A stretch of 64,000 nt of DNA from contig CM019823.1 of the NCBI GenBank assembly GCA_009763385.1, positions 174,374,574 through 174,438,573 on the forward strand. Direction: 5' to 3'. Both the position numbers and the translations under genes were made by a program. Each line of letters starts with the position of its first letter. Within the stretch, counting starts at the first letter, position 1. Under the pieces are notes generated by a model. The model was not told the DNA's origin. It did not search any database and saw only the letters and a list, made by a program, of their open reading frames with translations. The stretch comes from Coix lacryma-jobi var. lacryma-jobi (lineage: Eukaryota > Streptophyta > Magnoliopsida > Poales > Poaceae). This document shows positions 36,476 through 48,009 of this stretch, piece after piece.

Positions 36476-36930
36476 ACCTGTCGAAGCTAGGGTCCCCGGC
36501 AGCTCCAAGGGGAGGATAGGGGCACTGGCGGCTCCACCGGCGGGCTCCTGGCGATGCTCTGGCGGCAGACGGCCTCCAAGCGACCGGTGGAGGAGATGGC
36601 GGTGGCGGCGGGCTAGGGCACTGACGGACTCTTGGCGGCGAGAGCGAGCAGGGGAGGCGGATAGGGGGACGAGGAGGAAAGGGTGAGGAGGACAGGGCCG
36701 GTGGAGGAGGACGGTGGCGGCAATGGCGATGGCGGCGTGGTGGAGGAATTCGACAGCCCTTCGGGGATGAAACAATGACGCGTGAAGGACTAAAGTGCCC
36801 TTCGGGGTTGCGGGTCTTTTATAGGCAGCGATTAATCGAAGCGGGCAACTTAAGGTGCCCGCTGCGGTAAATATTAACCGAACCAAATAACCGCAGCGGG
36901 CAAATTAAGATGCCCGCTGCGGTTGTTGGT
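36476..36930 (-). promoter_or_regulatory. Internal CACTA promoter with subterminal-type motifs and first exon
   Basis: At 36836-36925 at least four copies of the element's own end motif occur in inverted pairs: GAAGCGGGCAAC, GCCCGCTGCGGT, ACCGCAGCGGGC and GCCCGCTGCGGT. A minus-strand TATA box, TATAAAAG, lies at 36816-36823. About 340 bases further down is a splice donor (CGACAG|GTGAGT, near 36476). Together these read as promoter plus untranslated first exon of the TNPA/Ulp1 gene. Regulation by the element's own DNA-binding protein is an inference from En/Spm. Confidence 0.65.
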
Positions 36931-39720
36931 TTTAACAAATTGAGATTTGTTATTAATAATATTAACTTATTAACAATAATCTATTACAAAATTGAGATTT
37001 TTTATTAATAATATTAACTTATTAATAAGTCAATAACAAATTGAGATTTGTTATTAATAATATTAACTTATTAACAATTATCTATTACAAAACTTGTCTC
37101 CAATGCTATGACATAACTTGTCCACTACTTTATTACATAGTCGTGTGGCATATATATATATATATACATCTCATTTTGGTGTTGGCGCTTTCACGGACCG
37201 CTTCTCACCATCGGGACGGGCCCAGGCTTCATACCGCTCTTGTTGCAACGGTCCTCGATGGCCTTGATCTTCTTTGCAAAATCGGTAAAAAGTAGGCCAC
37301 TTTGGGTCCTCCGGATAGATATAGTAGGCCACTTGCGCGACATTGGTTGCAAGTACCCATTGGTCATCTTTGTACCCGATACTTTTGAGGTTCACGGTGG
37401 TTAGCCCGAAACTGTCGACCGCAACCGCTTTGGGGGTTTACCCAGTGGCACCGAAAGACGGTTACGCATGCGTCCTTGCCATAATCAAGTTCCCATATTT
37501 CTTCGATGTGGCCATAGTATTGCGTCCTCGTGTTTGTGGCCTCGTCGACGCCCTCATATCGAACACCGCAGTTCTGTGTCACGCTCTTCTTGTCCTTCTC
37601 TTTCGTGTGGATCATGTACCCCTTCACATCGTACCCTTGCCACGTAATGATTTGGCTTGACGGGCCTTGCAGAAGCTTCTGCACGGTCTCCGTATCTTCA
37701 TCATCAGGGCATCTTTCTAGGGGTACGTGTTGCTCTTTCAGCCAATCTATGAAACTGTTCCTGTGCTCATTCTGGACCCATGCCTCTGTGCGTTGTCCGT
37801 CATTAGCGACCCGGATCTCTTCTATGTGCCTCTCGACATATTTCTCCATGCTCACCAACTGATGAAGGATGTTGTAATGAGCTTGTTCAATCTCCTTGTA
37901 TGGTATATCTGTGCGAACTTTTCGGCCCGTGCACCCCATGCCCGCGGTTCTGCCCTCATGCTGATGGACAGGCAACCCAATCGCTCTCCCATCTTTCATG
38001 TACCTCATATACCAGTTCACTGCCTCTTCGGTTGTGTACGCCTCGATCATAGAGCCCTCCGAGTGAGCACAGTTATGAACATATCTGTTGAGGGTGGACA
38101 TGAACCGCTCGTACGTCCACATCTAGTGTAGGTACACGGGGCCTAGTTGCTCGATCTGATCCACCATGTGCATCATCAGGTGTACCATAATATCAAAATA
38201 TGATGGGGGAAAGCACATCTCAAGCTGGCAAACTGTCTCCGCGATGAAGTCCTTAAGGGCAGGGAGGTCAACCTTACCGATGACCTTCTGCGTGATGCGG
38301 TTAAAGAAGTATGATATCCGAGTGACCACCATCTTCACGTACTCTGGACCGATAACCCTTATCACAATTGGAAGGAACACCGTCAACATGATGTGGTAGT
38401 CATGTGCGTTGTAGCCAGTCAATGTGAGGTCTTTCAAGGAGACGAGGCTCTTAATATTGGAAGAGAAACAGGTCGGCACCTTGATACCCCTAAGAAGGTT
38501 GAGCATAGCAGTCTTCTCGCCATGCCTTAGGTTGTAGGCCGCACCTGGAAGATCGACTTTACCATTATGAGGTGACCCAGGGTGAAGGTCCTGCCTGATG
38601 CCTTGGTTCAGAAGATCCGTCCGTGACTTCAGACCATCCTTCGTCTTTCCCGGGATGTCCAACAGGACACCAATCGTGCTATCAAAGACGTTCTTCTCGA
38701 GATGCATACAATCGATGGCATGGGGTGTTTTTAGTGTCTTCCAATATGACAGGTACTCGAAGAAAATCGACCTCTTCTTGAAAGGAACAGAGGGGCGGAC
38801 CTGCGACCCTTCCTCCGTCGTGTCTCGCTTTCGCTTCCTCGTTTGTTTTGTCCACTCCTCTGGTGGCTTCTTCTTCTTCCCAAACTCGATCTGATCAATA
38901 TCCTTCACCATCTCATACACCTTTGCCCCCCCAACTAGTCTGCGCCGGTGCTTCACCCTGTGGCTCGCCCTGGTCATCGAACAATTGATTCATGACGCTT
39001 CTTCTATATCTGTTCCTTTTCGGAAGGAAACGCCTGTGCCTCATGTAGACCATCTTGTTCGATCCCTTGAGGTAAGTGTAGCATGTCTCGTCGATGCACA
39101 TTACGCAGCCGGTCTTCCCTTTGATCTGCCCCGACAGTGAGAAGAGGTCGGGGTAGTCGGTGATGGTGACAAAGATGATGGCTTTTAGGGTGAACTTCTC
39201 CTTGAGGGACGCATCCACCATCTCGCCCCCAACATCAAATAGCTCCTTCATTTCCTCCATTACCGGCTCGAGGAAAACATCGATATCGTTGTCGGGCTGC
39301 TTCGGTCCCGAGATAAGCATGGTCAACAGAAGATACCTGCGCCTCTGACACAGATGGGGAGGTAGGTTGTAGATGGTCAGTACGACCAGCCAGGTGCTGT
39401 GGGAGCTGCTCAGCTCGCCGAACGGATTCATCCCATCGGTGCTCAGCGCGAACCGAACATTCCTGGGATCTTTGCCAAATTGCGGGTAGGCCTTGTCGAA
39501 ATCTTTCCACTGCTGGCCATCGGAGGGGTGCCGCAGCATGCCATCGTCCTTCAAGCGGTCAGCTGATGCATGCCAGGACATGAGCTTCGCGTCCTCTGGG
39601 TTCCCAAATAGCGCACGGAGGTGGTCGATCACTGGCATGTACCACACTGACAGTGTCGGACTTCTCCTCAACGTGTAACCCTCTTCTTCCTCGTACTGCT
39701 GATGAGCCGATATGCGATTG

Positions 39721-40979
39721 TGTAAGGACCTGTGTGGCCTAAAGGGGGGGTGAATAGACCTGTCAAAAATCACAGCTCAAGACTTAATTAGATAAGCCCA
39801 GCACTACCGCTCTGTGCCCGGCATTGCCGCTGCCCGGCACTGCCGGCCCCAGCGCGGTACTGCCGCACAGTGTGAGACCAGAAGCTGCAATTCGAAATCC
39901 AGCCACAACTAACTGATTCTATATGAATAGAAATGCTACAACAAGTTCTATGAACCAGCAGAACCAACTACTCCAAGCCAAATAAGAGGAATAAAGTAGA
40001 TCGGGCCAAACCCTAGAATCTATCACAAGCTCATGAATATGAAGAGTGAAACTAAGCAAGCACAAGAGACAAGTGATTTATCCCGTGGTTCAGCTCGCCA
40101 CCAAGGCTTGCCTACCTCCACGTTGTTGAGGTTGACCACTTAGGTCATGAGCTTTGCAACTCTACCTCGTTCTCAAGTCAAGGAACCAAATCCTTGAGGT
40201 GAGGGGTAATAATACTAGCTGAACAATCGATTACAATCCTCCCTAGGCCGCCACACAAGTTGGCAAGGCTCTAGGGTGACGCCTAGCCGGCTAGGGTTCC
40301 AAGAACCCAAGAGTAATAGAAGCAAATCCACCGGCTATGGCTCAAATCAAGTGCTCTAGGAAGTAGATCTCAGCTAGGGCTTCTCTTTGATGAAGGTTTA
40401 AGCCTCTCAATCACTTGGAATCAATGGAAATCGAAGGATTGGTGAGAGGGGAGTTGAGAGCCTTCAATGGGGAAGAGAGAAGCTTGTCTAGAGGTAGGTG
40501 ACGAGTTATGGTCGTGGATAACCGTTGGGGTGGCAGGGAGATGGAGTAAATATCTCCTCCCTGCCAACGGTTACAATAAGTCGTGGTAGTGTCGGCCGAA
40601 GCCCGGCAGTGCCGCGACCCGGCACTGCCGCGACAAGAGCGGCACTGCCGTGCCTACCAATCAGACAGGGTTGGATTGGAATTCAGTGCAGCTGTCTTTG
40701 GTTAGAAACATGGATGGCTTGGGTTGGTTTGAGCACATGTCATTCAGCCATAGCAATGTATTTGCATTCCCCCTTGATAGTACGGCATTCCTATAACTCA
40801 AATTCAAATGAAAAAGCTTGATATATCACTTTGAGTCCGGATCCAATGAAATATAGTATGGGGGGTCCACCAACGTACATACACCATCCTTTCTTATCAT
40901 AACCTGCTTATCAACTTCATGAATCTCATTAGTTCTCCAATCGTGTGGTCATTATCACCAAAACCCACAATTAGGGCTT
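39721..40979 (-). repeat. 3' LTR of the copia element
   Basis: This starts TGTAAGGACCTGTGTGGCC. The inner edge is placed by comparison with 48010-49235; similarity stops just after GGGCTTGAT, so the exact edge could shift by a few bases. It contains several CGGCACTGCCG-type palindromes. Confidence 0.8.
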
Positions 40980-41750
40980 GATCTGAGCGGCACTGCTGGG
41001 CGCGGCACTGCCGCGCAGGCAGGCCAGATCTGAGCCAAGGAACACCACATCCATCATCTCTATCACTTCCCTATCATCTACAAACCCTTCTACAACCTCT
41101 AAATACAATACCCATGGCGCATTTTACAAATTGGGAAAAACTTAGGGTTTGGGATTTTGAACCTTCACCTTGAGAGGAAGGAGAGGGAAGGAGACCCTTG
41201 GAGAAGAGGACGACGGAGCAGCACCGAAGGAGATCCCGAGCAGCACCTCCGGAGGCCGGAGTTGCCGGGGAGCACGGTCGGTGGAGAGGGAGCACGCCGG
41301 TCGCCTCCTAGTCGCCCGAGGGAGAGAGAGGGAGAGGGGGGTCACGGGCTGCGGTGAAAGGATGAGGGAGAGAGAGGGTGAAACCGCAGGGTAAGAGTAG
41401 AAGATATTTTTCCCTTCGGTCCCACACAGTAACAGATTGATTCCTACTGAATCAATAAGTCGCGGCACTACCGCGCCTGTCGCGGCACTGCCGGGGCCCG
41501 GCACTACCGCGCCTGGCCCGACACTGCCGGACAGTTACCAGCAGAGAGATTTATTCTCTAAGTTACTACAGCTCATTCTTGGAGTGGACACGTACTGCTT
41601 GCATGTTATGATCAGAGACAATCAGTCAATTCAGAACAATGGTCATTCCAAGCAAGTTTCTTTCACAAAGGTTTTGAAACACAATGTATGAAAGTTTTTA
41701 AATTGGTTTTACCTAGGTCAAACTAGTTGATCAATCAAGCCTGCTAGGTT

Positions 41751-44700
41751 TCAAACCACGTTACGAGAGTCAAGTATATTTAGTTCACTCCTTAAGGCAC
41801 AAAACCTTGACTCATCTAGAGGCTTAGTGAAGATATCGGCTAGTTGTTTGTCGGTGCTCACATGTCTAATGGCGATATCTCCTTTGATTTCATGATCTCT
41901 CAAGAAGTGATGTCGGATGTCTATATGTTTGGTTCTTGAGTGACTCACTGGGTTGTTTGCAAGTTTTATGGCACTTTCATTGTCACACAAGAGTGGGATA
42001 TGAGTAAAGTTACATCCGAAGTCACGAAGGGTTTGCCTCATCCAAAGTAGTTGCGCACAACATGCACCTGCAGCAACATACTCGGCCTCGGCTGTGGATA
42101 GGGCTACACAATTTTGCTTTTTGAACCCCAAGACACTAAGGAGCATCCAAGGAATTGACATGTCCCCCGAAGTGCTTTTTCGATCTACTTTACAACCAGC
42201 ATAATCAGAATCCGAATAGCCAAGTAGTTCGAACTTGGAGCCCTTAGGATACCACAAGCCAAGGTTTGGTGTGTGAACTAGATATCTCAAGATTCTCTTA
42301 ACGGCCACTAGGTGACACTCTTTCGGGTTAGCTTGAAATCTAGCACACATGCACACACTAAGCATAATATCGGGCCTAGATGCGCATAAGTAAAGAAGAG
42401 AACCGATCATGGAGCGATATAGCTTGATGTCCACGGCTTTCCCTTCCACATTGAGATCAAGATGTCCATTGGTTGGCATGGGTGTTTTGATAGGCTTGGC
42501 GTTCACCATGTCAAACTTCTTCAACATATCATGGGTGTACTTGGTTTGGCAAAGAAAAGTCCCTTCCTTTAATTGCTTGATTTGAAAACCAAGGAAGAAC
42601 TTGAGCTCACCCATCATAGACATCTCAAATCTCTTAGTCATGATCCTACTAAACTCATCACAAAAGGATTTGTTAGTACTACCAAATATTATGTCATCGA
42701 CATATATTTGGCACACAAAGATATCTCCATTGACTTTATGAGTGAAGAGAGTAGGATCGGCTTTGCCTATTTCAAAGCCTTGTTTGAGCAAGAATTCCTT
42801 AAGACATTCATACCATGCTCTAGGTGCTTGTTTAAGCCCATAGAGCGCCTTATGGAGTTTGAAGACGTGGTTGGGGAACTTGGGATCTTCAAAGCCCGGT
42901 GGTTGCTCAACATACACCAACTCTTGTATAGGGCCATTGAGGAATGCACTCTTCACATCCATTTGATATAGCTTGAAGTTGTGATGGGCTGCATAGGCTA
43001 GAAGAATCCGAATGGCTTCAAGCCTTGCAACCGGTGCATATGTTTCTTCAAAGTCCAAGCCCTCTACTTGAGTGAAGCCTTGAGCTACCAATCTTGCCTT
43101 GTTCCTTGTCACCACACCTTCTTCATCTTGCTTGTTGCGGAAGACCCATTTAGTGCCAATCACATTGGTATTTGGTCTTTCCACAAGTGACCATACTTGA
43201 TTGCGCTCAAAGTTGTTGAGCTCCTCTTGCATGGCCATCACCCAATCTGGATCTTCCAGTGCTTCTTCTACCTTGAGAGGTTCCAAAGAGGAGACAAACG
43301 AGTAATATTGACAGAAATTTGCCAAATGAGAGTGTGGCGTTACCCCCTTTCGAAGACTCCCAAGAATGTTGTCAACGGGATGATCCCGTTGAATAGTTTG
43401 CTTGAGCCTTGGATGATCTATGGGTTCTGCTGCATCTTCAGCATCTTCTTCATCTTGCTCGAAGATGGGTTGTAGGTTCACTCCACGAAGTGGAGTGGCT
43501 GCGGCTGCCCTGGGAGTTCCCGGCACTGCTGGGCTTCTCCCGGCACTGCCGGGGTCCGGCACTGACGGGGTCGGACCCGGCACTGCCGGGGACTGTATCT
43601 GATCAGTCCCAGCAGGAGTTTCAGCTTGAAAACCATCCTGACCAGTAGTCTGTTGTTCTTGTGGTCTAATATCACCAATGGCTAATTGCTTGATTGCTTC
43701 ACAAGGTGGTTCCTCATTACCTACAACAACTTCATCAACCTGCTCTACTTGAGAGCCATTAGTTTCATCAAACGTCACGTCTATCGCTATTTCAACCTTG
43801 CCGGAGGCCTTGTTGAAAACACGATAGGCATGCTCGTTTGATCCATAACCGAGAAGAAAACCTTCATCAACCTTGGATGCGAACTTAGAGACTTTGGGCT
43901 TCTTGTTCAATATGAAACATTTGCACCCAAATACTCTAAAGTACGACACCTTTGGTTTGTTACCGGTGAGCAGCTCATAGGAGGTCTTCTTTCTTCTCTT
44001 GTGGAGGTAGAGGCGGTTGATTGCATGGCAAGCGGTATTGACGGATTCGGCACAAAAGATGTCCGGCGTCTTGTACTCATCTAGCATCGTCCTTGCCATG
44101 TCAATGAGTGTTCTATTCTTCCTCTCCACCACGCCATTTTGTTGAGGGGTGTATGGAACTGAAAATTCATGCTTGATGCCCTCTTCATCAAGAAACTCAT
44201 CCACTTGGGTGTTTCGGAATTCGGTTCCGTTGTCACTACGAACTTTCTTGATGTTGAAACTGAATTCCCTTTGAGCTCTTCGTATGAACATCTTCACCTT
44301 CTCTTGCACTACACTTTTGTCATGCATAAAGAATACCCAAGTGAAACAAGAAAAATCATCAACAATAACAAGACCATGTTTGTTACCGCCGATGCTAAGG
44401 TAGGCAACCGGTCCAAAGAGGTCCATGTGGATCAACTTCAATGGATGAGTAGTAGTGTCGTAGCTCTTTGGTGGGTGAGGTACGCCTACTTGTTTTCCGG
44501 CTTGGCAAGCTCCACATACTCTGTCTTTCTCAAAATCAACATTGGTTAGTCCTAGGATGTGGTTGTCCTTTTGAAGTTTGGCCAAGTTCCTCATCCCAAC
44601 ATGAGCTAGTCGGCGATGCCATAACCAACCCATGCTATATTTTGCCACTAAACAAGTCTCAAGTTTGGCTTCACTTTTGTTGAAATCAACTAAGTAAAGC

Positions 44701-45280
44701 TTCCCTTTCAAATGACCCGTAAAGACAATAGAGGAATCCTCCCTTCTAAAGACTTCCACACCCTCATCCGTAAAGAGACAATTGAAACACATTCCACATA
44801 ATTGTGAAACGGATAGCAAGTTGTAACTCAACGAATTGACATGTAAGACATTAGTAATTGAATGCTCAAGTGTAATAGCAACTTTACCAAGACCTAACAC
44901 ATCCCCCTTGGAGTTATCACCGAAAATGATGTTTTCGCTTGCATTTGAAGTTGGGGAATATGATGAGAACATACTCCTTTCTCCGGTCATATGATTTGTA
45001 CATCCGCTATCAAGCACCCAACTTGATCCACCGGAGGAGTATGCCTGCAAGACAAGTTTAGTTCCTAGGTTTAGGTCCCCAATTGATATTGGGGCCTTGC
45101 AAGTTAGTCACAAGTATCTTAGGAACCCAAATGCACTTGTCGGCTGTCCTCTTGTTACCACAAACATACTTTGCAACAACTTTACCACTGTTGTTGTGTC
45201 CTAAAATGTAACAAGATGACATGCTCTTCCTTGGGGCTTCTATCTTGGGTTGATGTGCAAACTTGTTCTTGGTCACCCAA
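41751..45280 (-). pseudogene. Copia pol polyprotein
   Basis: The main open frame (45050-41751, about 1,100 residues) begins with the protease-side motif SWVLDSGCTNHMTG. It continues with the pre-integrase zinc region and the integrase core (PLKLIHMDLFGPV, DNGTEF), then reverse transcriptase with YVDDIIFGST, and ends in RNase H (ALSTAEAEYVAA, KHIDIRHHFLRD). The upstream part of the protease region lies in another frame at 45276-45058, so there is a frameshift near 45055-45070. A segment at about 43500-43600 rich in Pro/Gly/Ser reflects palindromic repeats in the DNA. Confidence 0.88.
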
Positions 45281-45297
45281 ATAGATTCCTTTGGTTT

Positions 45298-47961
45298 CTA
45301 AGATTCTTGCTTTGGGTTGGGTACCTGCTTGTGCTGTGTGTGAGACTGAGCAGAAGTCAAACTGGTAGCCTTCCCTTTCTTGGGGCGTGGCACTACCGGC
45401 CTGGGGGCGGCACTGCCGGGGTCCAGCACTGCCGCCTTCTGGCGCGGCACTGCCGCGGTCTGTGCAGGCTGAACTGTACCAATCTGACCCTTCTTCTCAA
45501 ACCTCACACACTCATAGCCATTCACTGTCCTTCTTCCATTAGTCTTGGCTCCTTTTTCGTGCCCCAACCCATCTTTTATGGAAGGACGCCGTCCATTCTT
45601 GAACTTGGGCTTGCTCTTCTCTTGAGTCTTCTCATTAGCACTTGTGGTAGACTTGACACAACCATTTGCAATGATATTTGTCAATCTTGCTATCTCCTTT
45701 CTCATGGCCTCCATGTTCACAAGGTTAGTGGAATAGATATTTAAATCAACATTATAGCATTTTCCACAACCTTCACTAGTGGAGGGAATAGAGGTGACAT
45801 TTGCTTTAGGAAGAGTTGAGTTGCTTTCCCAAAGAAGATTATATTGCAACTCAAGTTCTTTGTGCTTTTCATCTAAGCCACAATACTTTTCCTTGAGTGC
45901 AATATGGGCCTTCTTTAGGGAAGCATGTTCATCTTGCTCTTTGGCCAAGGCCTCGTGCAAGACGTCCAACTCACTTCTCTCTAATGCAAGAGCTTCCTTG
46001 CAAGCAATGTAGAGGTCCTCTTGTTTGATGAGAGCATCCTCACTTATTGCTAGCTCGGCTTGTACACATTCTAGTTCCTCCATTAGTTTAGTGATAAAGA
46101 GTTTGGTTTTCTTGTCCAACCTTTTAGTTATCATGTTTATCTCTTCATCACTAGAATCATCATCACTAGAGGAATCACTAAGTTCACTACTAGAGATGTC
46201 ACTAGGTGGAAGAGAGGTTTTAGAAGTGTGAGCCTTTTTCACCTTCTCTTTCTTGGCCATGAGACAAGTGTGGGAGTTGCAATCATCATCATCGGACAAG
46301 TTGTTGAATAGTCTTGGTGAAGGAGATGACTTTTGAAATGTTATTGTTGCTATCTTCTCATCTTCTTCACTTGAGGTTTGTGCGGTTGAATCCCATTCAT
46401 GTCCGATGTGAGCTTCTCCCATGTATCTCTTGTTGTGTTTCTTGTAAGTGCCTTTGTCATCTTTCTTGCCCTTGTTGAAGTTGTCCTTCTTCTCATGTGG
46501 ACAATGTGCTATGAAATGATCGGTGCTTCCACAATTGTAGCAAGTTCTTTTCTTCTTGTTTGGAAACCTTCTCTTTACAAACTTGTAACCTTCCTTCTTG
46601 AGCCCCTTGCGGTATCTTCTCATGAAAAGAGCTATATCACCAATTTCTTCAAATTCTTCACCATCACTTTCACTTCCACAAGATGATGATGTGTTGTCCT
46701 CAACTTCAATTTTCTTCTTTTGTTGCTTGGGCTTGCTTGTAGAGGCTTGCTTGCTTGATTTTGCCTTGCTTGATGTTGCTTGCCTTGATGGCTTGCTAGC
46801 CTTAAGTGCCACATCCTTGATCTTCATCCCATCTAGCCTAGCTTGCAACTCTCCAAGCTTCCTTCTCTCATTTGCCTCTTCTCTTTGCATATCAAATGTG
46901 ATAATCCTTCCAAGCACATCACTAGGTGTGAATTGCTCAAACTTCTTCTTGTCCCTAATCAATGTCACTACGGTCTCATTCCTAGGTGAGTATGCCTCTA
47001 ACATGATCTTCACAACCTTGTGATCATTGATTTCATTTCCACCTAGCCCTCTAATCTTACCAACAATCACCATCAATCTATCAAACATCTCTTGTGGACC
47101 TTCACCATCACAAATCACAAACCGGTTGAGCTTAGCCATCAACAAGTCAATCTTGGATTGCCTTACTTTGTCAACCCCTTCATGAGCTATATGCAATGTG
47201 TCCCAAATCTCCTTTGCAACCTCAACTCCCATGACCTTGTTGTACTCATCACCATCCAAGGCACTAAGCAACACACTAGTGGCTTGAGCATTGAGATGAA
47301 TGTTGCGGAATTCATCTTGAGTGGGGCTCTTTGGATCAACCGGTGCTTCAAGTCCATTGTGCACTATCTCCCAAATACCTGGATGGAGACCAATAAGATA
47401 GGTCTTCATAATGTGCTTCCACTTGGCAAAGTTAGTCCCATCGAAACGAGGTAACTTGCCCGCGGGCACATTGATGAGAGGCCTAGAGTCATGGTTAGTC
47501 ATAGAAGAATAGTTAAAGGATACTTCTTTATATGACTTCTTCATCTCCTCCTTCTTCTTGTTGTCCTTAAGTGTGTAGGAGAAGTGATCATCTCCATCTT
47601 CGGTGCTACTTGAGTCATCACTCAAGTTCACACTCTTCTTTGCTTGGAGCTCTTCCTCCTTCTTCTTTTCTTCTCTTCTCTTGGCTCTTTCTTCTCTTCT
47701 AATCCTTCTCTCTTCTTTTCTTTGAGCCTTTTTTTCTCTTGCTTTGAGAGCCGCTGCATCTTCTCTTGCTTTGGCTCTAGCTTCTCTTCTCAATCTTCTT
47801 TCCTCCTTTCTTCTTGCGAGCTCTCCGACCGACACACCCATTTGAGGAGGTGCCTTCTCACTTGCTGTGGAGAGACTTTCATTGCTGCTAGCGGTGTGCA
47901 TTTCCACTTCAGGTGTGGGTTGCACAACGCTAACATTACCCGTTCCTCCGTCGGTGGCCAT
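45298..47961 (-). CDS. Copia gag (long Sirevirus-type)
   Basis: 887 residues, starting at an ATG (MATDGGTGNVSVVQPTPEV) about 35 bases inside the primer site. It has Arg/Glu/Lys-rich likely coiled coil (RREERAKRREEKKKEEE), a UBN2-type capsid region (FDGTNFAKWKHIMKTYL), and one CCHC knuckle (CYNCGSTDHFIAHC). A second predicted coiled coil follows (HKELELQYNLLWESN and upstream), then a Pro/Ala-rich tail coded by CGGCACTGCCG-type repeats. It ends in a TAG (45298-45300), after which the same frame stays open for about 70 residues. This is compatible with readthrough or with simple decay. Confidence 0.85.
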   Translation of the reverse strand: MATDGGTGNVSVVQPTPEVEMHTASSNESLSTASEKAPPQMGVSVGELARRKEERRLRREARAKAREDAAALKAREKKAQRKEERRIRREERAKRREEKKKEEELQAKKSVNLSDDSSSTEDGDDHFSYTLKDNKKKEEMKKSYKEVSFNYSSMTNHDSRPLINVPAGKLPRFDGTNFAKWKHIMKTYLIGLHPGIWEIVHNGLEAPVDPKSPTQDEFRNIHLNAQATSVLLSALDGDEYNKVMGVEVAKEIWDTLHIAHEGVDKVRQSKIDLLMAKLNRFVICDGEGPQEMFDRLMVIVGKIRGLGGNEINDHKVVKIMLEAYSPRNETVVTLIRDKKKFEQFTPSDVLGRIITFDMQREEANERRKLGELQARLDGMKIKDVALKASKPSRQATSSKAKSSKQASTSKPKQQKKKIEVEDNTSSSCGSESDGEEFEEIGDIALFMRRYRKGLKKEGYKFVKRRFPNKKKRTCYNCGSTDHFIAHCPHEKKDNFNKGKKDDKGTYKKHNKRYMGEAHIGHEWDSTAQTSSEEDEKIATITFQKSSPSPRLFNNLSDDDDCNSHTCLMAKKEKVKKAHTSKTSLPPSDISSSELSDSSSDDDSSDEEINMITKRLDKKTKLFITKLMEELECVQAELAISEDALIKQEDLYIACKEALALERSELDVLHEALAKEQDEHASLKKAHIALKEKYCGLDEKHKELELQYNLLWESNSTLPKANVTSIPSTSEGCGKCYNVDLNIYSTNLVNMEAMRKEIARLTNIIANGCVKSTTSANEKTQEKSKPKFKNGRRPSIKDGLGHEKGAKTNGRRTVNGYECVRFEKKGQIGTVQPAQTAAVPRQKAAVLDPGSAAPRPVVPRPKKGKATSLTSAQSHTQHKQVPNPKQES

Positions 47962-47995
47962 TCTCTCGCACGGTGAAGTGCTGCTGAGAGACCAG

Positions 47996-48007
47996 GCTCT
48001 GATACCA
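47996..48007 (-). promoter_or_regulatory. tRNA-iMet primer binding site of the copia element
   Basis: On the minus strand TGGTATCAGAGC lies two bases from the 5' LTR. This is the standard initiator-Met primer sequence of plant LTR elements. Confidence 0.92.
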
Positions 48008-48009
48008 CT

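Noticed and set aside
36470..36886. 138-residue open frame on the minus strand
   Set aside because: It overlaps the TATA box and motif array and ends at a splice donor; it is better read as promoter and leader than as coding.
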